A stretch of 64,000 nt of DNA, taken from positions 186,001-250,000 of the forward strand of contig JBJMLO010000030.1 of NCBI GenBank assembly GCA_045805265.1. The letters run 5' to 3'. Position 1 is the stretch's first letter. Each line of letters starts with the position of its first letter. This DNA comes from JBJMLO01 sp045805265 (lineage in GTDB: Bacteria > Actinomycetota > UBA4738 > JACQTL01). Made by a program: the position numbers and the translations under genes. The notes beneath the pieces were generated by a model. That model was not told the origin of the DNA. It saw only the letters and a program-made list of their open reading frames with translations, and did no database searches. This document shows, in pieces, positions 8,652 to 17,668 of the stretch.

Positions 8652-9380
8652 TCAGGGGCCTCGGCGTGGCGTGGCTTCGAGAAAGTCGTTCAGGGGGGCG
8701 CCCTCGTACAGGGCGCGGCCCACGATCGTTCCCTCGACGAAGGGACCGATGGCCGCGATCGCTCGGACGTGCGCGGGCGTGGCCACACCGCCGGCCGCGA
8801 GGAGCGGCCCGCCGAGAGCGTCGGCCACGGCGCGGACGACGGCCACGTCGGGTCCTCCCAGCCCGCCCACCCGGGCCACCGCCGTGACCAGCGTGCGGCG
8901 GGCCGGCCCCTCGGCCAGTCGCCCGAGGATCTCGTCGAGCGGCCATTCCCCGCCCGCCGCCCCCCTCGGCCGCACGACCGCGCCCTCCACCTCCAGGCCC
9001 ATCACCAGCATCTCCGCGAGCGACCCGGACAGCGCAGCGGGCAGCCACTCCGCTCCGAGCGCGCCCGAACCCAGCACCACCCGGTCGGCGCCGGCGGCCA
9101 GCGCCGCCTCGGCGTCGGCCCGCCGGACGATCCCCCCGCTGGCCTGGACCCGGACGCCCAGCGACGCCAACCGTCCGAGCAGGCCGAGGTTCGCGGCACG
9201 CCCGGTGAACGCCAGGTCCAGGTCGACGACGTGCAGCCATCCGGCCCCGGCGGCGACGAACGTCTCTCCGGCCGCCATCGGATCCCCGCCGAACGCCTCG
9301 ACGGGAACGGGGCCGCCCGCGTGCAGCCGCGCCAGCCGCCCGTTCGACACGTCGATCGCCGGGATGACCTCGAACGCCAT
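8652..9380 (-). CDS. HisA/PriA-family isomerase, divergent active site
   Basis: A (beta/alpha)8 barrel of 242 residues related to HisA (ProFAR isomerase) and the actinobacterial dual HisA/TrpF enzyme PriA. Family features are the first catalytic Asp (PAIDVSNG, Asp10), phosphate loops SGGIV and AAGGVAT, and the C-terminal VGRALYEG. It departs from the family at two usual acidic sites: the strand that normally reads GLDV reads GLEV, and the loop that normally carries KDGT reads ARVGG, so that Asp is a Val. It sits 11 bp after dnaE and just upstream of trpC, where a TrpF function would fit. It may be a PriA-derived TrpF, a divergent HisA or something else. The fold is certain, the reaction is not. 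Confidence 0.75.
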   Translation of the reverse strand: MAFEVIPAIDVSNGRLARLHAGGPVPVEAFGGDPMAAGETFVAAGAGWLHVVDLDLAFTGRAANLGLLGRLASLGVRVQASGGIVRRADAEAALAAGADRVVLGSGALGAEWLPAALSGSLAEMLVMGLEVEGAVVRPRGAAGGEWPLDEILGRLAEGPARRTLVTAVARVGGLGGPDVAVVRAVADALGGPLLAAGGVATPAHVRAIAAIGPFVEGTIVGRALYEGAPLNDFLEATPRRGP

Positions 9381-9391
9381 GGAACGGGAGC

Positions 9392-12300
9392 CTACGGCCG
9401 GGGACCGCTGGCCGCTGGATCCCGGCTACGGCCGGCGGGCGGCGGGGACGGCCTGGACGGTCCGGCGTCCGGTGCCCGCGCGGCGCCGTTCCCGGAGGGC
9501 ACCGCCTCCATGCGGACGGCGTCCGGACCGACCAGGACGCGGAGCTCCGACAACAGGTGCCCGGTCGGTTCCACCCGGTACCCGTCGCCGAGCCGTAGCG
9601 GGGTGACGCCCTGCGAGTGCGCCACCCGGACCACCACGGGCACCGGCCCCGGCGACGAGGCCAGCAGGCCCTTCAGCTTCCCCAGCATGGCCTCGGTACA
9701 GGAGGCCGCGGGGACCTCGACCACCAGGGGATCGTTGGCGGCGGTCAGCCGGACCAGCCCCTCGACCGAGGACAGGTCGGGCCGCCGGATCTCCAGGGCG
9801 GCCAGCTGCAGCTCTCGGCCCCGGAGGTCGATGCGCCCCTTGACCAGGACGATCTCGTCGACCGACAGCAGGTCGGCCACCTTCTCGTACACGGAGGGAA
9901 AGGCGACCACACCCACGCCCCCGGCCAGGTCCTCCAGCCGGAACAGCGCGTAGGGGTCGCCCTTCTTCGTGTACTTCCGCCCCACCGACCCGATGATCCC
10001 CCCGACCGTGACGACGTCGCCGTCGCCGAGGTCCGGCAGCTTCAGCATGTCGCTGTCGGTCTGCGCGGCCAGCGCTTCCCTCACCGCCAGCAGGGGGTGG
10101 TCGGTGACGAACTGGCCGAGCATCTCCTTCTCGAGGCGCAGCAGCGTCGGCTTGTCGAACTCATCGCCGCGCAGCACCGACTCGTCGATCTCGTGCTCCG
10201 CCCGCTCGGTACCACCGAACAGCGAGAACTGCCCGGCCGCCTCGGCCTTGCGCTCCGCCACGATGGGGGCGGACACCTTCTCCCACGCGGCCTGCTCGCC
10301 GTCGCGGCGCATCATCCCGCCCCGGGAGTAGCCCAGGGAGTCGAACGCGCCGGCCAGCGTGAGCGACTCCAGCACCTTCTTCGTGAGGGCCGACGGGTCG
10401 ACCTTCCGACAGAAGTCCGCGAACGAGGTGAACGGCCCCTTCGCCCGGCGCGCCGCGATGATCTGGCCGACCACGCCCGCCCCCACGTTGCGGACCGCCG
10501 ACAGCCCGTACCGGATGCGGGGCTCGCCGTTGGTGGCCGGGGAGAAGTCCTGCTCGGACTCGTTCACGTCCGGCGGCAGCACCTCGATCGACATCAGGCG
10601 CGCAGCGTTCAGGTAGTAGGGCTTGCGGTCCTTGTCGTCCTTCACGCTGGTCAGCAGCGCCGCGAAGTACTCGACCGGGTGGTGGCACCGGAGGTAGGCC
10701 GTCTGGTACGCGATCAGTCCGTACGCGCAGGCGTGTGCGGCCGGGAACCCGTAGTCCGCGAACGGCTCGATGAGGTCGAACAGCCGCTTCGCGACCGCCG
10801 CGGTGTAGCCGTGCTCCACGCACCCGGCGACGAACTTCTCGCGCTCCGCACCGACGAGCTCCCGTTGCTTCTTGGCCATGACCTTCCGCAACAGATCGGC
10901 GCCGCCCATCGTGTATCCGGCCATGCGCACGGCGATCTGCATGATCTGCTCCTGGTAGACCATGACGCCGTGGGTCGGGGCGAGGATCTCGCCGGTGTCC
11001 TCGTGGGGCAGGACGATCGGGCGCCTCCCGTGCTTGCGCTCCGCGTACTCGGTGTGCATGCCCGTGTTGAGCGGCCCGGGACGGTACAGCGCGTTCAGGG
11101 CCATCAGGTCCTCGAACCGGTCGGGGGCGAGCGTCCGGATCAGCGAGCGCATCCCGTCGCCCTCCATCTGGAACACGCCGGTGGTGTCGCCGGTGCGCAG
11201 CATCTCGTACGTCGGCTCGTCGTCGAGGGGCACGTGGTCGATGTCGAGCTCGATGCCCTGGCGCCGGAGGTGCGCGACGGTGTCGCCGAGAACCGACAGG
11301 GTCCGCAGCCCCAGGAAGTCCATCTTCAGCAGCCCGAGCTGCTCCACGCCGTGCATGTCGAACTGGGTGACGACGCGCCGGGAGTCGTCGCGGGAGTCCT
11401 TCGCGAGCTTCAGGGGCAGGTAGTTCACGAGCGGCGCGTCGCCGATCACGACGCCCGCGGCGTGGACGGAGTCCTCCCGGCGGAGGCCTTCCAGCGCGCG
11501 GGCCGTGTCGACGATCTCCTTCGACTCGGGCTCCTTCTCGTAGGCCTCGTGGAGCTCGGGGCTGAGCTCCAGGGCCTTCTCGATCGGATACTCGCGGCCG
11601 AGGACGGCCGGGGGGTACATCTTGCACAGCCGGTCGCCGACGGAGGCGGGGAAGTCCAGGACGCGCGCGGCGTCGCGGATGCCCTGCTTCCCCTTGATGG
11701 TCTGGAACGTGATGATCTGCGCGACGTGATCGCTGCCGTACTTCGCGGTGGCGTACCGGATGACCTCGTCGCGCCGTCGCTCGTCGAAGTCCATGTCGAT
11801 GTCGGGCATCTGCTTGCGTTCCGGGTTCAGGAACCGCTCGAAGATGAGCCCGTACCGCAGGGGGTCGAGGTCGGTGATCCGGAGCGCGTAGCTGACCACG
11901 CTGCCGGCGGCGCTCCCCCGGCCGGGGCCGACGCGGATGCCGTTCTCGCGGGCGAACCGGATGAGGTCCCACACGATGAGGAAGTAGCCGGCGAATCCCA
12001 TCCCGCAGATCACGGCGAGCTCGTGCTCAATGCGCTCGCGCGTGGCCTCGTCGGGGTCGCCGTACCGCTCCCGGGCGCCCTCGGCGACCAGGCGGCGGAG
12101 GTATTCCTCCTGGGTCAGCCCAGCCGGCGGGTCGAACGGCGGCAGGTGCAGCTCGCCGAAGTGGAGCGTCAGCTCACACCCCTCGGCGATCTCCAGCGTC
12201 GCGTCGCACGCCTCCGGGACGTCGGCGAAGACCTCCCGCATCTGCTCGGCGGACTTCAGATAAAACTCCTCGGTGTCGAACTTCAGCCGCTGCGTGTCCT

Positions 12301-13000
12301 TCTGGACCTTCTGCTGCTGGATGCAGAGCAGCACGTCGTGCGGCTTGGCGTCCGCCGGGTGCGTGTAGTGGAGGTCGTTGGTGGCGACGACCGGGATGCC
12401 CAGCTGCCGGGCCAGGGCGACCTGCTTCCCGAGGATCTGGCGCTGCTCGGGCAGCCCGTGGTCCTGGAGCTCGATGTAGTAGTTCCCGGCGCCGAAGATG
12501 TCCCGGTACTCGGCGGCGGCGTCGGCGGCCTTGCGGTCCTGGCCGGCCACGAGGTTCCGGGCGACCTCGCTGGCCAGGCACCCGGAGAGCCCGATCAGCC
12601 CCTCGGACCGCTCGGCCAGCAGCTCCTTGTCGATCCGGGGCCGGTGGTAGAAGCCCTCGAGGTGCGCGTCCGTGACGAGCTTGAGGAGGTTTCGGTACCC
12701 GGCCTCGTTGCGCACGAGGATCGTGAGGTGCCGGTATTTCTCCTCGTTCTCCCCGGGCTGGCGTTCGAACCGGCTGGTCGGCGCCACATAGGCCTCGACC
12801 CCCAGGATCGGCTTCACGCCCGCCCGCACGCCCGCGTCGTAGAAGTTGAGCGCGCCGAACATGACGCCGTGGTCGGTCATGGCCAGGGCCGGCATCTCGA
12901 GCTCGACGGCCCGGGCGAACAGGTCGTCGATGCGAGCCGCCCCGTCGAGGAGCGAGTACTCCGAATGCGTGTGGAGGTGGACGAAGCTCTCGCCGGACAT
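9392..13000 (-). CDS. dnaE: DNA polymerase III alpha subunit (replicative, DnaE1)
   Basis: Main replicative DNA polymerase, 1202 residues. The N-terminal PHP domain has intact metal-binding motifs (VHLHTHSEYS and AMTDHG). The C-family polymerase active site shows GPGRGSAAGS and the triple-Asp motif PDIDMDFD. An OB-fold follows near the C-terminus (DVVTVGGIIGS). The ATG at 13000, directly before GESFVHLHTHSEY, is chosen; a longer frame to 13075 would add 25 atypical residues. A Pro/Ser-rich tail of about 35 residues ends the protein. It is first in the apparent operon with the HisA-like and trp genes. A second, SOS-type copy (dnaE2) lies at 52874-56674. Confidence 0.96.
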   Translation of the reverse strand: MSGESFVHLHTHSEYSLLDGAARIDDLFARAVELEMPALAMTDHGVMFGALNFYDAGVRAGVKPILGVEAYVAPTSRFERQPGENEEKYRHLTILVRNEAGYRNLLKLVTDAHLEGFYHRPRIDKELLAERSEGLIGLSGCLASEVARNLVAGQDRKAADAAAEYRDIFGAGNYYIELQDHGLPEQRQILGKQVALARQLGIPVVATNDLHYTHPADAKPHDVLLCIQQQKVQKDTQRLKFDTEEFYLKSAEQMREVFADVPEACDATLEIAEGCELTLHFGELHLPPFDPPAGLTQEEYLRRLVAEGARERYGDPDEATRERIEHELAVICGMGFAGYFLIVWDLIRFARENGIRVGPGRGSAAGSVVSYALRITDLDPLRYGLIFERFLNPERKQMPDIDMDFDERRRDEVIRYATAKYGSDHVAQIITFQTIKGKQGIRDAARVLDFPASVGDRLCKMYPPAVLGREYPIEKALELSPELHEAYEKEPESKEIVDTARALEGLRREDSVHAAGVVIGDAPLVNYLPLKLAKDSRDDSRRVVTQFDMHGVEQLGLLKMDFLGLRTLSVLGDTVAHLRRQGIELDIDHVPLDDEPTYEMLRTGDTTGVFQMEGDGMRSLIRTLAPDRFEDLMALNALYRPGPLNTGMHTEYAERKHGRRPIVLPHEDTGEILAPTHGVMVYQEQIMQIAVRMAGYTMGGADLLRKVMAKKQRELVGAEREKFVAGCVEHGYTAAVAKRLFDLIEPFADYGFPAAHACAYGLIAYQTAYLRCHHPVEYFAALLTSVKDDKDRKPYYLNAARLMSIEVLPPDVNESEQDFSPATNGEPRIRYGLSAVRNVGAGVVGQIIAARRAKGPFTSFADFCRKVDPSALTKKVLESLTLAGAFDSLGYSRGGMMRRDGEQAAWEKVSAPIVAERKAEAAGQFSLFGGTERAEHEIDESVLRGDEFDKPTLLRLEKEMLGQFVTDHPLLAVREALAAQTDSDMLKLPDLGDGDVVTVGGIIGSVGRKYTKKGDPYALFRLEDLAGGVGVVAFPSVYEKVADLLSVDEIVLVKGRIDLRGRELQLAALEIRRPDLSSVEGLVRLTAANDPLVVEVPAASCTEAMLGKLKGLLASSPGPVPVVVRVAHSQGVTPLRLGDGYRVEPTGHLLSELRVLVGPDAVRMEAVPSGNGAARAPDAGPSRPSPPPAGRSRDPAASGPRP

Positions 13001-13067
13001 ACGCCTCTCGACTGCTGGGGGGAAGGCTCGTTCCAGGCGCTGTGGAAACCCTGTGGGCGCCTGTGGA

Positions 13068-13089
13068 GAAATCACAAACCTGTGATTTC
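13068..13089. repeat. AT-rich inverted repeat upstream of dnaE
   Basis: GAAATCACA at 13068-13076 and TGTGATTTC at 13081-13089 form a perfect 9-bp inverted repeat around AACC, about 70 bp upstream of the dnaE start. It is unusually AT-rich for this genome. A TGTGGAGAA at 13062-13070, one mismatch from the DnaA box TGTGGATAA, overlaps its left arm. It looks like an operator or a short hairpin; no regulator can be named. Confidence 0.45.
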
Positions 13090-13156
13090 GACCGACCGCA
13101 GACTACGTCCGCCCCCCGAAGGCGTCAAGAGGACAAGTCGTCGCAGCGAGATGCGG

Positions 13157-14404
13157 CTACACGCAGAGGTGGCCGGTGGTCCAGGGGCCCCAGCCCTGGG
13201 CCTGCCACAGGAGGTAGGCGTGCTGGGCGTTCTGGTTCGGGTCGTAGGGGTCGAAGCGCCACCCGTAGGGGTTGTTGCCGTCCCACCAGAACGGCATGAG
13301 CTGGAACAGCCCCGCGGCGCCGGATTCGGCGTTGCGGGAGGTGGGGATGCCCGAGCTCTCCCGGCCGACGACGCACACCGCCACCTGGCCGTCGGGGCCG
13401 TCGCCCCACAACGAGAAGACGAGCGCCTGGATCTCGGCGGAGGGCAGGGGGGGTTCCGCCGGTGGGGCCGGCGGGCCGGCGGGCACGACCGGATCCCCCG
13501 GGGAGGTGGTCGACGCAGCTGCGGCGGCCTCCCGTGCGGCGGCTGCCTCCCGTGCTGCTTCGGCCTCCCGCGCCGCTGCAGCGGCCCGCGCGACGGCGGC
13601 AGCGCGATCCGCGACCGCCATGGCGATCCGGTGGTGCAGCTGGCGCTCGAGCCGGGGGATCAGGAGTCGCTGGGCCGCGGCCGCCGACCGGAGTTGCGAC
13701 CCCGCTGCCCGGACGTCCGCGATCGAGTGGGCCACGGCCTGTTCCAGGGAGCCCGTCTGCGCCGCGGCCGCGGCCGCCCGACCCCGGGCGGCGCCGGCAT
13801 TCCTGGCGACCTGCACCTGGTGGCTGGCCATCGCCGACAGGAGGTCCACCCCCTGGGTGATGTCCTCGAGCGACCCCAGGCCCAGGACCGCGTTGAGCTC
13901 GGAGCTGCCGCTGTTCTCGTACGTCCACCGGACGAGCGAGTCGAAGTCGTCGGAGGCACTGGCAGCGCTCGCATGGGCCCGGGCCGAACGGATCCGGGCG
14001 TCGGCCAGGTCTCCCCGCACCGTCCGCAGCAGCACGGTGGCCTGGTGGAGGCGCGCGGCCGCCACGGACAGCTCGACGTCCAGCGCACGCAGCTGCTCCC
14101 GCGCCCGCCGGAGGTCGTCGCGCGACCCCGAGACTCCCGGGGACGACGCCGCCGGCCCCGCCGTGGCCACGACCACGGCCAGCGCGATCAGCGCCCCGAC
14201 CGCTCCCCGGCGGCGACGGGCGCAGCGGGAGCGCTGCCCACCCGGCAACGCTGCCGCCCGGCTCCCCGATCTCGTCGAAAACCCCACCCCCAAGGGTTCG
14301 GCGCAGCACGAACCGTCCTTGACGGTCCCCGGACCCCGGTCGACTCCCCCCCACCGAGCTGGCACGATGCCAAACGCTAGCTCGCCGGCCCCCGGGTTTC
14401 CCAC
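13157..14404 (-). CDS. Secreted coiled-coil protein with lytic-transglycosylase-like domain
   Basis: Up to 415 residues. About 65 Arg/Gly-rich residues precede one hydrophobic segment (GALIALAVVVATAGPAA), likely a signal peptide or anchor. A long Ala-rich coiled coil follows (about residues 90-290), then a Pro-rich linker (about 300-325) and a C-terminal lysozyme-like domain of about 85 residues. That domain shows the catalytic Glu in VGRESSGIPTSRN, then GLFQLMPFWW and the closing Trp-rich LLWQAQGWGPW. It probably cleaves peptidoglycan glycan strands outside the membrane. The start is uncertain: GTG at 14287 would remove 39 residues with no conserved content. It is divergent from the RecB-type gene, with 55 bp between. 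Confidence 0.78.
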   Translation of the reverse strand: MGNPGAGELAFGIVPARWGGVDRGPGTVKDGSCCAEPLGVGFSTRSGSRAAALPGGQRSRCARRRRGAVGALIALAVVVATAGPAASSPGVSGSRDDLRRAREQLRALDVELSVAAARLHQATVLLRTVRGDLADARIRSARAHASAASASDDFDSLVRWTYENSGSSELNAVLGLGSLEDITQGVDLLSAMASHQVQVARNAGAARGRAAAAAAQTGSLEQAVAHSIADVRAAGSQLRSAAAAQRLLIPRLERQLHHRIAMAVADRAAAVARAAAAAREAEAAREAAAAREAAAAASTTSPGDPVVPAGPPAPPAEPPLPSAEIQALVFSLWGDGPDGQVAVCVVGRESSGIPTSRNAESGAAGLFQLMPFWWDGNNPYGWRFDPYDPNQNAQHAYLLWQAQGWGPWTTGHLCV

Positions 14405-14459
14405 ACCTGTGGAGAACTACAGAGTTGTAATTCCCGGGATGTTGTGCTAGGACTGCAAC

Positions 14460-15614
14460 GTGCCTGTCGCGACCGCGCTGCCCACGCGCTTGTCCTACTC
14501 CTCCATCAACACGTACGAGACGTGCCCGGCGAAGTTCCGATTCCAGTACGAGGAGCGCGTGCCGACGAAGCCCTCGCCCGCGCTGTCGTTCGGCGACTCC
14601 CTGCACCAGGCGCTGTACCACTGGCACAACCGGCCGGTGCCGGTCCCGCCCCCGCTGGAGGAGCTGCACGAGATCCTCGACTCGGTGTGGGTGTCCGACG
14701 GCTACTCCTCCGAGGCCGAGGAGCTGACCTACCGCGAGCACGCCGGCACGGTGCTGACGCAGTACCACCGCGAGAACACCGATTCCTATCGGATCCCGGC
14801 CGCGCTCGAGTTCCGGTTCACCGTCGAGATCGAGGGCATTCCCATCATCGGGACCATCGACCGTCTCGACCGCCTCCCCGGCGGGGGGTACGAGATCATC
14901 GACTACAAGACCAACCGGCGCCTCCCGCCGATGTCGCGGGTCGAGCAGGACCTCCAGCTCTCGATCTACTGGCTTGCGGCCCAACAGGTCTGGGGCATCG
15001 AGCCGGAGCGCCTGACGCTGTACTTCCTGCTCCCCGGGCAGCGCATGACCACGTCGAGGACGCGCGAGCACGCCGACGAGCTCCGCCGCCGCATCGCCAC
15101 GGTCGCGGAGCGCATCGCGGCCGGGAAGTTCGAGCCGAAGCAGAACCCGTTGTGCGACTGGTGCGACTTCCAGGCGCTGTGCCCGCTGTATCGGCACAAG
15201 GCGGACCGGGCGGCGGGGGACCCGGCGCCGCGCATGAGCGAGATCGTCGACGAGTGGGTCGCCCTGAAGCAGCAGGGCCGCGAGGTGTACCGGCGGCTGG
15301 ACGAGCTGGCCGGGCTGATCAACGCGTTCTGCGAGGAACACGGGTACCGGCGGCTGTTCGCCTCCGATGGCAGCGTGATCGACCGCCGGCCCCAGCACGT
15401 CACCGCCCCGGACGAGCGCAAGCTCCGCGAGGTGCTCGAGCCCCTGGGGCTGTGGGACCGCGTCCTCAGCGTGGATCCCCGGCGGGTGTCCGACCTGGTG
15501 GAGAGCCGCACGCTCCCACCGGACGTGGAAGACGCGGTGCTGGCCTCCCGCGAGGAGGTCCGCACGCAGCACGCCCTGTTCCTCACACGGGACAGGGTGC
15601 GGGCCAGACGCTAG
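14460..15614 (+). CDS. RecB-family PD-(D/E)XK exonuclease with Fe-S cysteines
   Basis: DNA nuclease domain protein of 384 residues related to the C-terminal nuclease of RecB/AddB and to Cas4. Motifs are the N-terminal Tyr-Cys segment (NTYETCPAKF, Cys22), the core Asp in IIGTIDRLDRL and EIIDYKTN, and a C-terminal cluster CDWCDFQALC at about residues 232-241. One early and three late cysteines are the pattern of a 4Fe-4S nuclease. No helicase is fused or adjacent, and there are no CRISPR genes nearby. The GTG at 14460 has a weak AGGA upstream. A TAGGAC hexamer 6 nt before the start would also suit a leaderless transcript. Confidence 0.85.
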   Translation: MPVATALPTRLSYSSINTYETCPAKFRFQYEERVPTKPSPALSFGDSLHQALYHWHNRPVPVPPPLEELHEILDSVWVSDGYSSEAEELTYREHAGTVLTQYHRENTDSYRIPAALEFRFTVEIEGIPIIGTIDRLDRLPGGGYEIIDYKTNRRLPPMSRVEQDLQLSIYWLAAQQVWGIEPERLTLYFLLPGQRMTTSRTREHADELRRRIATVAERIAAGKFEPKQNPLCDWCDFQALCPLYRHKADRAAGDPAPRMSEIVDEWVALKQQGREVYRRLDELAGLINAFCEEHGYRRLFASDGSVIDRRPQHVTAPDERKLREVLEPLGLWDRVLSVDPRRVSDLVESRTLPPDVEDAVLASREEVRTQHALFLTRDRVRARR

Positions 15615-15639
15615 CTTCCCCCCCGGCGCCTGTGCCCCT

Positions 15640-15668
15640 CGGCGGGCCACCTCTCCCCTGGCCCGCCG
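15640..15668. terminator. Hairpin between convergent genes
   Basis: CGGCGGGCCA at 15640-15649 pairs with TGGCCCGCCG at 15659-15668, a 10-bp perfect stem with a 9-nt loop. It lies between the stops of the RecB-type nuclease (+) and the pseudouridine synthase (-), so it can serve both strands. No T-run flanks it. Confidence 0.55.
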
Positions 15669-15717
15669 ACGCCCCGATCTCGTCCGCTCGTGCCTTCGGG
15701 AGCCTCGGATCGGACTG

Positions 15718-16614
15718 CTACCGCGCGGCCCGGGCGCGGCGCAGCGCGCGTTCCAGGTCCTCGGGCAGCGGCTCCTCCAGCTCGATGCGCTCCCCCGTGA
15801 CCGGGTGGGTGAAGGCGATCCGCCAGGAATGCAGGAACGGGCGGTCCAGGGCCAGCCTGGTCGCGTCGTCCCCGCCCCCGCCGTACCGGCGGTCGCCGAT
15901 GATCGGGTGGCCCACCGCCGACAGGTGGACCCGGATCTGGTGGGTCCGTCCGGTCATCGGGGCCGCCTCGAGCAGCGTCGACCGGGGCAGCCGCTCCCGG
16001 ACGTCGAAGCGGGTCTCGGCCTCGCGTCCACCTTCGGCCCGGACCCGGATACTGGCCCGGCGCCGCACCAGGGGGGCGTCCACGGCGAACCGGTCGTGCT
16101 CGACCAGGCCCCGCACCAGGGCCAGGTATCGACGGTCGACCTCGTGCCGCCGGAACATGTCGGACAGCATCCCGTGCGTGGCGTCGTCGGCCGCCACCAG
16201 CATCAGGCCCGAGGTGCCGGCGTCGAGCCGGTGCACGATGCCGGGCCGGGCCGGGTCGGCACCGGTCGACAGCGGAACCACCATGGCCTTCAGCCGGTTG
16301 ACCAGGGTCCCGCTCCGGCGGGACGCGGTCGGGTGCACGGGGATGCCGGCCGGCTTCGCGACCACCATCAGGTGCTCGTCGCGATACCGCACCGGCACGG
16401 GGTCGCCCTCGGCCGGGATCTCGTCGGGGCTCGGAAGCCGGACCTCGACGCGCTCCCCGCCCCGGAGCCGGAACGACTTCGGCCGGGCCCGGCCGTCCAC
16501 CGTCACCCGCCCCGCCTCGATCGCCCGCTGGATGTCGGCCCGGGGCACCGAGAGCGCCTCGGCCAGCACCGCGTCGAGCCGGCCGGGGGCCGGCGCGACG
16601 AGCTGGGTCGTCAT
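15718..16614 (-). CDS. RluA/RluD-family 23S rRNA pseudouridine synthase
   Basis: Isomerises uridine to pseudouridine in RNA. It has 298 residues: an S4-like RNA-binding domain in the first 75 (DIQRAIEAGRVTVDGRA) and the catalytic domain with the nucleophilic Asp in the HRLDAGTSG motif. VHPTASRRSGTLVNRL and MTGRTHQIRVHL are further family blocks. The ATG at 16614 overlaps the lspA stop in an ATGA. The lspA-rluD pairing is conserved across many bacteria. Close to RluD, but the exact target uridines are not readable from the sequence. Confidence 0.9.
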   Translation of the reverse strand: MTTQLVAPAPGRLDAVLAEALSVPRADIQRAIEAGRVTVDGRARPKSFRLRGGERVEVRLPSPDEIPAEGDPVPVRYRDEHLMVVAKPAGIPVHPTASRRSGTLVNRLKAMVVPLSTGADPARPGIVHRLDAGTSGLMLVAADDATHGMLSDMFRRHEVDRRYLALVRGLVEHDRFAVDAPLVRRRASIRVRAEGGREAETRFDVRERLPRSTLLEAAPMTGRTHQIRVHLSAVGHPIIGDRRYGGGGDDATRLALDRPFLHSWRIAFTHPVTGERIELEEPLPEDLERALRRARAAR

Positions 16615-17222
16615 CGGTGGGCGGTCTTGCGGACGCTGGCCAGCAGGATCAACGCGGCGCCCGCCACGATCGCGGCGTCGGCCAGGTTGAACACGGGCCA
16701 CACCGGCCTGGCGCGGGGCGACCTGGCGAACGCCAGGAAGTCGATGACACGTCCGCCGAAGAACCCGGTCCCCCGGATGGCCCGGTCGGTGAGGTTCCCC
16801 GTCGCGCCGCCGAGGACCAGCCCGAGGGCGACCCCGAGCGTCCGGTTCGGGAGGTTGAACGAGGCGAACACGATCACGGCGCACACCAGGAGGGTCGCCG
16901 TGAGGAACAGCCACACCGCGCCGCCGAACACCCCGAACGCGCCACCGGAGTTCTCCGTGTACTGGAGCTGCAGGACCCCCGGGATCAGGGTCCGGGGCCG
17001 GCCGATGAGCTGGTGCTCGGCCACCAGCTTGGTCACCCGGTCCAACAGGTACAGCGCGGCCGCGACCGAATACAGCACGAACGCCAGGCGCGACCGCTTC
17101 GAGGTCCCCCGCGGGGACGGAGTGACGTCCCGGGCCGGGAGCAGGTCGCCCGCCGGTCGGGGCTCCGCGGGTGGGGGCTCGGCGTGCCGGGTGGGTGCAG
17201 GCTCGGCGTCCGGCGACCCCAT
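16611..17222 (-). CDS. lspA: Lipoprotein signal peptidase II
   Basis: Membrane aspartyl protease that removes signal peptides from prolipoproteins such as the LivK-like protein in this window. It has 203 residues with four transmembrane helices after an unusual Pro/Ala/Arg-rich N-terminal tail of about 55 residues. Catalytic aspartates are in GGATGNLTDRAIRG and VFNLADAAIV. The ATG at 17222 shares its T with the stop of the preceding gene (TGATG), and its own stop overlaps the pseudouridine synthase start, so three genes are tightly coupled. Confidence 0.93.
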   Translation of the reverse strand: MGSPDAEPAPTRHAEPPPAEPRPAGDLLPARDVTPSPRGTSKRSRLAFVLYSVAAALYLLDRVTKLVAEHQLIGRPRTLIPGVLQLQYTENSGGAFGVFGGAVWLFLTATLLVCAVIVFASFNLPNRTLGVALGLVLGGATGNLTDRAIRGTGFFGGRVIDFLAFARSPRARPVWPVFNLADAAIVAGAALILLASVRKTAHR

Positions 17223-17608
17223 CAGCGCGGGCGTCTCGCCGCCTGTGCGTCCGCGATGCAGAGGTTGGCGTACGGCAGCGCGCGCAGCCGGGCCTTCTCG
17301 ATGGGCTTCCCGCAGCGCTCGCACGTTCCGTACGTGCCCTCGTCCATGCGGGTGAGGGCCTTCTCGATCTTGCCGAGCAGGTCACGGACGTTGTTCTCGA
17401 GAGAAAGGTCGCGCTCCCGCTCGAAGGTGGCGGTGCCGGCGTCCGCGTACTCGTCGTCGAAGGCCATCTCGCCGGACAGCTCGGATTGGGCCTGGGAGAA
17501 CGTCGACGATTCGATCTCCGCGAGCTGGGACTGCAGCTCCGCCCGTTCGGTCTCGAGCGCCGTGCGCAGCTCGTCCCGCTCCTTCGCGGTCAGGGTCTCC
17601 TTGGCCAT
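17222..17608 (-). CDS. TraR/DksA-family zinc-finger protein
   Basis: Small cytoplasmic protein of 128 residues, the size and shape of DksA-like RNA polymerase-binding factors. An N-terminal helical coiled-coil region (about residues 5-90) is followed by a C-terminal Cys finger. The finger reads CERCGKPI then LCIAD, so the usual fourth cysteine is Asp. Whether it still binds zinc is open. It is first in the lspA operon and has a good SD-free ATG at 17608. Similar genes stand before lspA in other actinobacteria. Confidence 0.8.
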   Translation of the reverse strand: MAKETLTAKERDELRTALETERAELQSQLAEIESSTFSQAQSELSGEMAFDDEYADAGTATFERERDLSLENNVRDLLGKIEKALTRMDEGTYGTCERCGKPIEKARLRALPYANLCIADAQAARRPR

Positions 17609-17668
17609 GGTCGAGGGACCGTAGCACCGGGCCCCGACACCGGCAACGGAGGGCCGACCGTGGCTTCC

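Noticed and set aside
9617..14380. Very long plus-strand open frame opposite dnaE (1587 codons)
   Set aside because: It is antisense to dnaE and the transglycosylase gene, rich in Gly/Arg/Val/Asp without domains, as expected from codon bias in high-GC DNA.
14460..15614. Cas4 and a CRISPR locus
   Set aside because: The nuclease has the Cas4/RecB-type cysteines, but no cas genes or repeats are present, so the stand-alone RecB-type label is kept.
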